Positions 1 through 4,140 of a stretch of DNA of 8,638 nucleotides are shown here, piece after piece. The notes beneath the pieces are model-generated. The model saw only the letters and a list, made by a program, of their open reading frames with translations, made no database searches and had not been told where the DNA came from. Where the stretch lies: contig JAUYHV010000028.1 of assembly GCA_030689845.1 (NCBI GenBank), forward strand, positions 1 to 8,638, written 5' to 3'. Each line of letters starts with the position of its first letter. The first letter of the stretch is position 1. Source of the stretch: Dehalococcoidia bacterium (GTDB taxonomy: Bacteria > Chloroflexota > Dehalococcoidia > JACQUA01). The translations under genes and the position numbers were made by a program.

Positions 1-161
1 ATAGCTTCTGCAACTGCATCCTTGATTCTTGCTGAAGTTACCAGAAAGGACTCCCCTAACATCAGGTTTATACCTAATAACTTGGCGATTCGTATTTGTG
101 CAGAAGTTTGCTTAGTCTTATACCATAATGAGTCTGCGGGGTATGTCGTTTGGGAGTTCAT
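1..161 (-). CDS. Unrecognised protein, third gene of the TIR operon (C-terminus beyond window)
   Basis: An open frame starts with ATG at 161 and runs off the left edge, giving the first 53 residues (MNSQTTYPADSLWYK..., then AQIRIAKLLGINLML...). It is preceded by a good ribosome binding site, AAAGAGG, five bases before the ATG. Only 19 bases separate it from the stop of the gene at 181-789 on the same strand, so it is probably the third gene of the operon that starts with the TIR protein. The visible part has no signal peptide and no motif I recognise. The start is well supported; the function is unknown. The rest of the gene is needed before anything can be said about its role. Confidence 0.65.
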   Translation of the reverse strand, partial: MNSQTTYPADSLWYKTKQTSAQIRIAKLLGINLMLGESFLVTSARIKDAVAEA

Positions 162-180
162 AGTATCCTCTTTCACCGTG

Positions 181-789
181 TTATTTCATATTGTTTACTT
201 TAAGATAACTCCATCTTGAACTTTCAACATTCCAGGGAAAAGCAGGGGCAACCCTCAAATCTGTACGACCAGTCGAATTAAACAAAGACATCTGAATATG
301 CTTGAATTCTTTGCCTACAGTAAACCTTTTTGATTTTTTCACATCAACCAGGACAAGCAATAGTGGATACCGAGCGTCCTTCCATTTTTCGGTTACATGC
401 TGATAGACTTTATCAATGTTTGGAGTGTGAGTATATGTTATGAGCACAGCGTATTTCAGTAACTTTTCCTTACCTTTAACTGCGCTCCATGCATTATGAA
501 CCTTTAATTTATCCAACTCATTACCCCATACACCACCCCACTCCCATTCAATAGCTAGTTCATCTCCTTCAGCACAACTTAATACGGCATCTTTCCTCCC
601 TCTCCTCTCAAACCTGGTAACAAGTCCCATTAGGTCGGCTATACTGCGGACGATTACTCCAATATGTATAGTCCAATCTGTACGTTTAGCACCGGTTGAA
701 ATTTCATCTATGGGGAAATCACGATGCCAGAAGTATTGAAATAGAGTCGCAAAGTCTTCAGCAGAAGCCCAATTTACTGGTAACGGCAT
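181..789 (-). CDS. Hypothetical protein, possible PD-(D/E)XK-like nuclease core
   Basis: A 202-residue soluble protein of a family I do not recognise. The first in-frame ATG after an in-frame TGA is at 789; the nearest purine-rich stretch (GGAAAGG) is rather far upstream, so translation may depend on coupling with the TIR gene, which ends 53 bases before. The middle of the protein reads as a helix (about 40-60), a strand with Asp67 (RKDAVL), and a strand with Glu81 and Glu83 (AIEWEW). After that come a helix (about 91-110), a hydrophobic strand (YAVLITYT), a helix, and another strand (YPLLLVLVDV). This order, with D...ExE, resembles restriction-endonuclease-like folds in which the usual Lys is replaced by Glu, as in BamHI. 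That reading is an inference from pattern only. It has no membrane segments. The operon context with a TIR protein would fit a defence role. Confidence 0.75.
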   Translation of the reverse strand: MPLPVNWASAEDFATLFQYFWHRDFPIDEISTGAKRTDWTIHIGVIVRSIADLMGLVTRFERRGRKDAVLSCAEGDELAIEWEWGGVWGNELDKLKVHNAWSAVKGKEKLLKYAVLITYTHTPNIDKVYQHVTEKWKDARYPLLLVLVDVKKSKRFTVGKEFKHIQMSLFNSTGRTDLRVAPAFPWNVESSRWSYLKVNNMK

Positions 790-842
790 ATCAGTTCATC
801 GCCTTTCCAATAACACTGCGGATTATCGGGATCTGAAAATCA

Positions 843-1634
843 TTAAGAGAATTTGACTTCGTATTGAGGTGAATCTCCATCTACACCAAAAACCAATACC
901 GATGGCAGGTTTTGGCAAATTAGGTAATAACTTTGTGTGGGTGTGGCTTCATTTGCGGCACTTGTAAGCCATAATTTACCATCATTAGACGGTCCTTCTC
1001 TAACACCCGACAAGATAGTCATAATCATTCCAGCAGGTGGACGATTAGCCGCACCATGATGTAGATACGGTGAGACTCTGTCCTTTTCCCCTATTGGAAT
1101 TCCTATAAAAAATGGACACCAAGTGCCGGCACGTGGTCTCATTTCTATAATTAATTTTTCTCCTGATTTATGGACTTTTATCGCATAGGGTTCAACTCGT
1201 GGTTTAGAAATATTAGGTGTCCGTCTTTCAACTGCTGCAACTATTCTTTCCTTCCAATCTGGGTCGGTTAGACTAACAAAAAGCCTTGTCTTGATGCTTG
1301 CTGGAATGAGCGTATTGTCTACTGATACAGGAAATAACGCAATGATAGGGAAATCTCCACCTCGTTTTTCCAAAGCTCGGTCAAGAGCATAAGCAAATTC
1401 CTCTTTGCATTTCTCACTACCGAGGCTTGCCTGGGTAGCATATAGAAGCCAACCATCTGATAAGAATGTGTTTTGAATGAAATGCTCGATTTGCTGCCAC
1501 AAACGATTCCCAGCACTAAGGTTCCAGCGGTCTAGTTTGACATCTAAACCTGCCCCAATCAATTCCTGAGCGGCAAAATCCACATCTCTGTCTTCGTTGT
1601 CTTCCCATGAATATGTAATCCACACTGAACTCAT
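843..1634 (-). CDS. TIR-domain protein with a C-terminal domain of unknown function
   Basis: A 263-residue protein. Residues 1-140 form a TIR domain: the first strand and loop read VWITYSWED, followed by the alpha-A helix (AAQELIGAGLDVKLD), RWNLSAGNRLWQQIEHFI, and the segment GSEKCKEEFAYAL. Its C76-x2-E79 corresponds to the Cys-x-x-Glu in which bacterial TIR NADases carry the catalytic Glu. Residues 145-263 form a beta-rich tail (for example YAIKVHKSGEKLIIEM and SVLVFGVDG) that I cannot assign. Bacterial TIR proteins typically cleave NAD+ or make cyclic ADP-ribose signals in anti-phage systems such as Thoeris; whether this one does is inferred. The ATG at 1634 has AGAGG ten bases upstream and is close behind a near-consensus promoter, so it is the first gene of the operon. 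No ThsA-like partner is visible; the downstream genes are the two unrecognised ones. Confidence 0.85.
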   Translation of the reverse strand: MSSVWITYSWEDNEDRDVDFAAQELIGAGLDVKLDRWNLSAGNRLWQQIEHFIQNTFLSDGWLLYATQASLGSEKCKEEFAYALDRALEKRGGDFPIIALFPVSVDNTLIPASIKTRLFVSLTDPDWKERIVAAVERRTPNISKPRVEPYAIKVHKSGEKLIIEMRPRAGTWCPFFIGIPIGEKDRVSPYLHHGAANRPPAGMIMTILSGVREGPSNDGKLWLTSAANEATPTQSYYLICQNLPSVLVFGVDGDSPQYEVKFS

Positions 1635-1657
1635 TTTCTTGAGACCTCTTTTGTGTA

Positions 1658-1686
1658 ATTCTATCCCCCGCAGTAATGGGTGTCAA
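1658..1686 (-). promoter_or_regulatory. Sigma-A type promoter of the TIR operon
   Basis: On the minus strand there is a perfect -35 box TTGACA (1686-1681), a 17-base spacer, and TAGAAT as -10 (1663-1658, 5 of 6 consensus). Transcription would start near 1651, leaving a leader of about 17 bases that carries the AGAGG ribosome binding site of the TIR gene. Confidence 0.75.
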
Positions 1687-1693
1687 TGAATAA

Positions 1694-1723
1694 CCAAGAG
1701 ATTTAACCGTCTCTCGGTTTTTT
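1694..1723 (+). terminator. Terminator-like hairpin followed by T6
   Basis: CCAAGAGA (1694-1701) pairs with TCTCTCGG (1710-1717) with one A-C mismatch and an eight-base loop, followed by TTTTTT at 1718-1723. This is terminator geometry for the plus strand, but no plus-strand gene ends here. It lies between the end of the HNH-like gene and the TIR promoter, so it may insulate the TIR operon or end antisense transcripts. On the minus strand the tail is only weakly T-rich (GGTTATT). Confidence 0.5.
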
Positions 1724-1744
1724 GTTGCCTAAGTGTTCAGTTGT

Positions 1745-1942
1745 TTAATATATCTTGCCACTTTTACTTTGTATTTCGCTATGACATTTAGAGCAAACTA
1801 CTATGACAGCATCGGGGAGAAGAACACGGTAACTCTTATAGTGAAAGTAGAGGCTACTTCCAAGTTCTCCGTCACAACGTTCACATTGTCCCATAGCTCT
1901 TTCTAACACTTCTTGTTTAACCCTACTTTTAAGAGACGGCAT
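1745..1942 (-). CDS. Small HNH/zinc-finger-like protein with degenerate active site
   Basis: A 65-residue protein with an N-terminal basic helix (SRVKQEVLERAMGQ), then C20-x2-C23, a strand-loop around H34 (LYFHYKSYR), and C50-x2-C53-H54 (VVCSKCHSEI). The layout matches the beta-beta-alpha-metal core of HNH proteins of the type CxxC...HH...CxxCHxxIH. In this copy the second His of the HH pair is Tyr35 and the last His is Gln58. The two Cys pairs should still bind zinc, so it may be a DNA-binding or catalytically dead relative. The ATG at 1942 is preceded by GGAGG at four bases, a strong signal that this short gene is translated. A TTGACA lies at 1977-1972, but I see no acceptable -10 at the right distance. 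Confidence 0.75.
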   Translation of the reverse strand: MPSLKSRVKQEVLERAMGQCERCDGELGSSLYFHYKSYRVLLPDAVIVVCSKCHSEIQSKSGKIY

Positions 1943-2046
1943 ATATCCTCCAATCTACAAGCTAATTAGTTTGTCAATGGCGTAATATTTTGTTTGGGGA
2001 ATCTAATTTAATTTTAGAGTTTTCACCTCACCTCTCCACATACAGT

Positions 2047-2433
2047 TTACAGCCGCGTTCCTTTAATAGCCCAATGTATTAACTGGGCGATACCGTAAAT
2101 TATACCCATAGCAATAACTCCCACCAATACACCCTTAAGTAAGAACAGTTTGAGGCTAAATTCATGGAGAAGCATGAATATGGCAGCCAGCACTGCTACT
2201 GAATAAACAAACAATGCTATAACTACCGTGAATCTATTTACCATTGTTGTATTCTTTGACAAAGGACAAATGACATTGAAGCCAACAACACCCACGATAA
2301 CAGATATTAATAAACCAAAACCGATATCTATCATTGTTTGGGTAATATTAATATATGGGGATATGAGAAAATCTACGCCTGCAATAACGCAATAAACGAT
2401 GATGCCAGCTACCCATGTCTTCCATGACTTCAT
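2047..2433 (-). CDS. Small four-helix integral membrane protein, unknown function
   Basis: A 128-residue protein with four hydrophobic segments at about residues 6-26, 34-56, 68-90 and 97-120, and short polar loops. It has no recognisable catalytic motif and no signal peptide apart from the first helix. I chose the ATG at 2433 because CTGAGGAAATGC gives a GAGG ribosome binding site six bases upstream. The longer frame that opens with TTG at 2487 begins at about the predicted transcription start and has no ribosome binding site. The gene has its own promoter and is followed by about 100 bases without a clear terminator before the HNH-like gene on the same strand. It could be an immunity-like or accessory membrane protein of this region, but nothing in the sequence proves that. 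Confidence 0.75.
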   Translation of the reverse strand: MKSWKTWVAGIIVYCVIAGVDFLISPYINITQTMIDIGFGLLISVIVGVVGFNVICPLSKNTTMVNRFTVVIALFVYSVAVLAAIFMLLHEFSLKLFLLKGVLVGVIAMGIIYGIAQLIHWAIKGTRL

Positions 2434-2491
2434 GCATTTCCTCAGATTAGCAGTTTCAGTAAATGCTTCGGTAGACTTTAATAACAATTAT

Positions 2492-2520
2492 ATTATAAGC
2501 CAGCCAATTATATTTGCCAA
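2492..2520 (-). promoter_or_regulatory. Strong sigma-A type promoter for the membrane protein gene
   Basis: On the minus strand the -35 box is TTGGCA (2520-2515, 5 of 6 consensus), the spacer is 17 bases, and the -10 box is a perfect TATAAT (2497-2492). The start point would be near 2485, giving a leader of about 52 bases before the ATG at 2433. This supports that start over the upstream TTG. Confidence 0.75.
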
Positions 2521-2567
2521 TAAGTCCAGACTGAATTCCCTATTTTACCGCCAGAATTGAAACCGAC

Positions 2568-2807
2568 CTATGACCTTCCCCAAGCTAAACACCATGCCCC
2601 AGACAGAAGCAATCTAAGCTCTGTTTTGAACCATCTCTGAAAGTAGGGATTTATACCCGACGGCGTTAATTCTGTTCCTATAGCCTTAATAAGACATCTC
2701 TGATAAAATAACAGCGTATGGTTAGATATGCCCTGTCTTCTTGAATCACGGAAATCAGACAGCATAGAAGTGGTTAACTTGTCAGACAGTTGGTTAACCT
2801 TTTCGGG
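2568..2807 (-). pseudogene. Decayed tyrosine recombinase (phage integrase) N-terminal fragment
   Basis: The minus-strand frame between about 2807 and 2640 reads like the core-binding (SAM-like) domain of XerC/D-type integrases: LSDFRDSRRQGIS, then NHTLLFYQRCLIKAIG and ELTPSGIN. These match the family pattern of two helices that clamp the DNA before the catalytic domain. After GINPYF the similarity ends. The frame closes with TAG at 2568, and no catalytic Arg...His-x-x-Arg...Tyr domain follows, so the gene is truncated. The open frame extends upstream to 2903 only because it runs antisense through the tRNA, so the true start was probably nearer 2765-2807. The fragment lies immediately 5' of tRNA-Leu, a common integration site, and probably marks an old insertion event. 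Confidence 0.6.
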
Positions 2808-2826
2808 TTTGTTGTCTGAAGTTAAC
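2773..2826. repeat. Inverted repeat with central palindrome next to tRNA-Leu
   Basis: GTTAACTT(GT)CAGACA at 2773-2788 is the reverse complement of TGTCTGAAGTTAAC at 2813-2826, apart from a two-base bulge. GGTTAACC, itself a palindrome, lies between the arms at 2792-2799, so the GTTAAC core occurs three times within 54 bases. It lies 10 bases upstream of the tRNA and over the start region of the integrase remnant. Recombinase or regulator arm sites are one possible reading. Confidence 0.55.
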
Positions 2827-2836
2827 TCCCGGGTAG

Positions 2837-2921
2837 GGGGAAGTGTCGGAACTGGCAGACGAGCATGACTTAGGATCATGTGCCGCAAGGCGTGGGGGTT
2901 CAAATCCCCCCTTCCCCACCA
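2837..2921 (+). tRNA. tRNA-Leu, anticodon TAG
   Basis: A complete class II tRNA. The acceptor stem is GGGGAAG (2837-2843) pairing with CTTCCCC (2911-2917), followed by discriminator A and an encoded CCA (2919-2921). The D arm contains TCGGAACTGGCAGACGA. The anticodon stem CATGA/TCATG encloses the loop CTTAGGA, whose anticodon TAG reads the Leu codon CUA. The long variable arm (TGCCGCAAGGCG) is typical of tRNA-Leu, and the T arm GGGGG-TTCAAAT-CCCCC is perfect. It is the only plus-strand gene in the window. No clear promoter is seen just upstream, where the integrase remnant lies. Confidence 0.95.
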
Positions 2922-3125
2922 CTATTTTAGATGGTATACCTGTAAGGTTTAGAGGCGAACCAATATGGTGAATAATAATAAAATATCTTCCTGGGATAGT
3001 CTCAAACTCTTCACCAGTTATCCACCTTGTCTACGCCAACGTTTCGAAGGATAGCTCGACGGAGGTCAGGCGGCTGGCGGGTTGAAAGCCGCAGTTGTTG
3101 TCCCTGCAGTTTGCAGCGCTCTCGT

Positions 3126-3428
3126 TTATAATCTGTCTTCCAACCACTCGATTCTGCTGGCCACACTCTTCAAAGCCTGTAACTTCGTTGTGCTTTTTTT
3201 AAGGTCCCTGCCGAGCTTTTCATCACCTATTACATCCCTTACCCAGTTGCTGAAATCGCTGGTAGTGTCGTTACAGTGAATGCGAAAAGTGTCCTCGCTC
3301 ATGTCGTTGAGAGCGGCTTTTAACTCCGCAAGACTCCTCAAATAACGGCCATCATGGCACCAGAAACTCTTGTCCTGGGGGACGTCGCCGAGGAACCGTT
3401 GCGCTACTTCTTTTGTGAACCTGATCAT
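3126..3428 (-). CDS. DUF5752-family protein
   Basis: A 100-residue soluble protein. Residues 22-76 carry the recognisable signature: FWCHDGRYLRSLAELKAAL, MSEDTFRIHCN and NWVRDVIGDEKLGRDL. These agree with small proteins annotated DUF5752, whose function is not known to me. The last 25 residues look like an amphipathic helix that may form a coiled coil (LQALKSVASRIEWLEDRL). The ATG at 3428 is preceded by GAGGT seven bases upstream. It has its own candidate promoter and a leader of about 100 bases with competing hairpins. No terminator with a T-run is seen after its stop. Family assignment is from remembered motif pattern. Confidence 0.8.
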   Translation of the reverse strand: MIRFTKEVAQRFLGDVPQDKSFWCHDGRYLRSLAELKAALNDMSEDTFRIHCNDTTSDFSNWVRDVIGDEKLGRDLKKSTTKLQALKSVASRIEWLEDRL

Positions 3429-3471
3429 TTTATTTACCTCGCTTTTAAACTTATGCCATCATTTCCAATTT

Positions 3472-3506
3472 ACGGGTGAATATTTTATACCCGTCCTGGA
3501 AACGGG
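3472..3506 (-). promoter_or_regulatory. Leader of the DUF5752 gene with two mutually exclusive hairpins
   Basis: In the minus-strand leader, the segment ACGGGT (3494-3489) can pair with the preceding CCCGT (3506-3502) with a seven-base loop, or with the following ACCCGT (3477-3472) with an 11-base loop. The two pairings exclude each other. The second one lies about 45 bases before the start codon and does not cover the ribosome binding site. A switching RNA is possible but unproven; no known riboswitch is recognised. Confidence 0.35.
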
Positions 3507-3535
3507 ACCCATATAAATATTTTACTACTCGTCGA

Positions 3536-3564
3536 ATAATATTTAAAGCCCACAAGTAAAGCAA
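3536..3564 (-). promoter_or_regulatory. Candidate promoter for the DUF5752 gene
   Basis: On the minus strand TTGCTT (3564-3559) is followed after 17 bases by TATTAT (3541-3536). The -10 box matches 5 of 6 consensus positions and the -35 box only 3 of 6. It would give a transcript that starts near 3529 and includes the paired hairpin segments at 3472-3506. Confidence 0.45.
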
Positions 3565-3670
3565 AAACTAAATATGAAAACCCGTGGGAAAAAAGTGCGG
3601 AAAGAGGGTATTTAATGCAATGCTACTGTAGCGTCTCTAATATCTCTTTACAATTTGCGGTGCCATTGGT

Positions 3671-3734
3671 GTCATTCCCGCGAAAGCGGGAATACAGAGC
3701 AACAGACTGGATTCCGGGTCAAGCCCGGAATGAC
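3671..3734. repeat. 64-bp palindromic interspersed repeat (REP/MITE-like)
   Basis: The element begins with GTCATTCC and ends with the exact inverse GGAATGAC. Each half holds its own hairpin: TTCCCGCGAAAGCGGGAA on the left and TTCCGGGTCAAGCCCGGAA on the right, linked by a short ATACAGAGCAACAGACTGGA-type middle. This GTCATTCCCGCGAAAGCGGG...CAAGCCCGGAATGAC type is a widespread dispersed repeat in bacterial genomes, probably spread in trans by a transposase. It is non-coding; short frames across it should be ignored. No target duplication is evident. Confidence 0.85.
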
Positions 3735-3781
3735 AAAGATTGTAAGGCCATTTATGATACACTACACTGCATATTATTTTG

Positions 3782-3829
3782 TAAGAGGCAGATATCTCCC
3801 TGCTGGCACAAGAAAATATCCGCCTCTTA
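3782..3829. repeat. Imperfect 14-bp inverted repeat (hairpin)
   Basis: TAAGAGGCAGATAT (3782-3795) pairs with ATATCCGCCTCTTA (3816-3829) with a single A-C mismatch around a 20-base loop. On the plus strand it is followed by TTAGTTTGCC, a poor T-run, so it is not a convincing terminator. It stands just beyond the terminator of the small peptide gene, between that gene and the 64-bp repeat. Confidence 0.6.
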
Positions 3830-3844
3830 GTTTGCCTTCGGTGT

Positions 3845-3870
3845 AAAAAAGAGCCCGGGTTTGGCCCCGG
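3845..3870 (-). terminator. Rho-independent terminator of the 28-residue peptide gene
   Basis: On the minus strand CCGGG (3870-3866) pairs with CCCGG (3859-3855) around a six-base loop. After GCTC comes T6 (3850-3845). It follows the peptide stop codon by about 40 bases. Just upstream GTTAATATTAAC is a perfect palindrome whose flanking bases could compete with the terminator stem. Confidence 0.65.
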
Positions 3871-3909
3871 TTAATATTAACTGGGAAAAGGGGCGATCAA
3901 CGAAATAAA

Positions 3910-3996
3910 CTATTTTTTAGGGGCGGTTCCGGGCTTGAAGATGCCTGGTTTCAAAGGACCGCCGGTTGGTTTTTGCTGGCCGGTCTTTGCTCTCAT
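3910..3996 (-). CDS. 28-residue basic Gly/Pro/Lys-rich peptide
   Basis: A very short gene with every expression signal in place. AAGAAAGGAG lies eight bases before the ATG at 3996, a consensus promoter is about 70 bases upstream, and a terminator follows the TAG at 3910. The peptide starts MRAKTGQQKPTGG and continues PLKPGIFKPGTAPKK. It has six Lys, one Arg and no acidic residue, with KPG repeated at 16-18 and 21-23. It has no hydrophobic segment, so it is not a membrane toxin or leader peptide of the usual kind, and it lacks runs of regulatory codons. I do not recognise the family. Low-complexity basic composition would suit binding to nucleic acid or ribosome, or a structural role, but that is speculation. 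It follows the formate dehydrogenase gene on the same strand; no clear terminator separates them. Confidence 0.75.
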   Translation of the reverse strand: MRAKTGQQKPTGGPLKPGIFKPGTAPKK

Positions 3997-4063
3997 TTAA
4001 CCATCTCCTTTCTTAAAATTACCGTATTCATATTAAAGGAGTGATGTAACAAAATACATGAAT

Positions 4064-4092
4064 AATCTAACATCTTATAAAATACTTGTCAA
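4064..4092 (-). promoter_or_regulatory. Sigma-A type promoter of the 28-residue peptide gene
   Basis: On the minus strand a perfect TTGACA (4092-4087), a 17-base spacer and TAGATT (4069-4064, 4 of 6 consensus). Transcription would start near 4057, giving a leader of about 60 bases that ends in AAAGGAG before the ATG at 3996. Confidence 0.7.
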
Positions 4093-4140
4093 CAGGTATC
4101 CCAGGGAATATCGGATTAAATATCACCAAAATATATTTTA

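Noticed and set aside
22..219. 65-codon plus-strand frame at the left edge
   Set aside because: It is antisense to the partial gene at 1-161, which has a good ribosome binding site and operon spacing; no RBS or family pattern supports the plus-strand frame.
1949..1977. Promoter for the HNH-like gene (TTGACA at 1977-1972)
   Set aside because: No -10-like box at 16-18 bases; TAGATT occurs only at 14 bases, too close, and the expected -10 region overlaps the ribosome binding site.
2434..2487. Longer start (TTG at 2487) for the membrane protein
   Set aside because: It coincides with the predicted transcription start and lacks an RBS, while the ATG at 2433 has GAGG six bases upstream.
2808..2903. 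N-terminal extension of the integrase frame across the tRNA
   Set aside because: These codons are the reverse complement of the tRNA; the apparent Met at 2903 is incidental.
3615..3846. Two overlapping plus-strand frames through the 64-bp repeat
   Set aside because: They consist largely of the palindromic repeat and hairpin sequence and have no RBS; not genes.
4093..4140. Terminator after the formate dehydrogenase gene
   Set aside because: Only a weak ATCC/GGAT pairing is seen and no T-run follows, so I did not call it; read-through into the peptide gene is possible.
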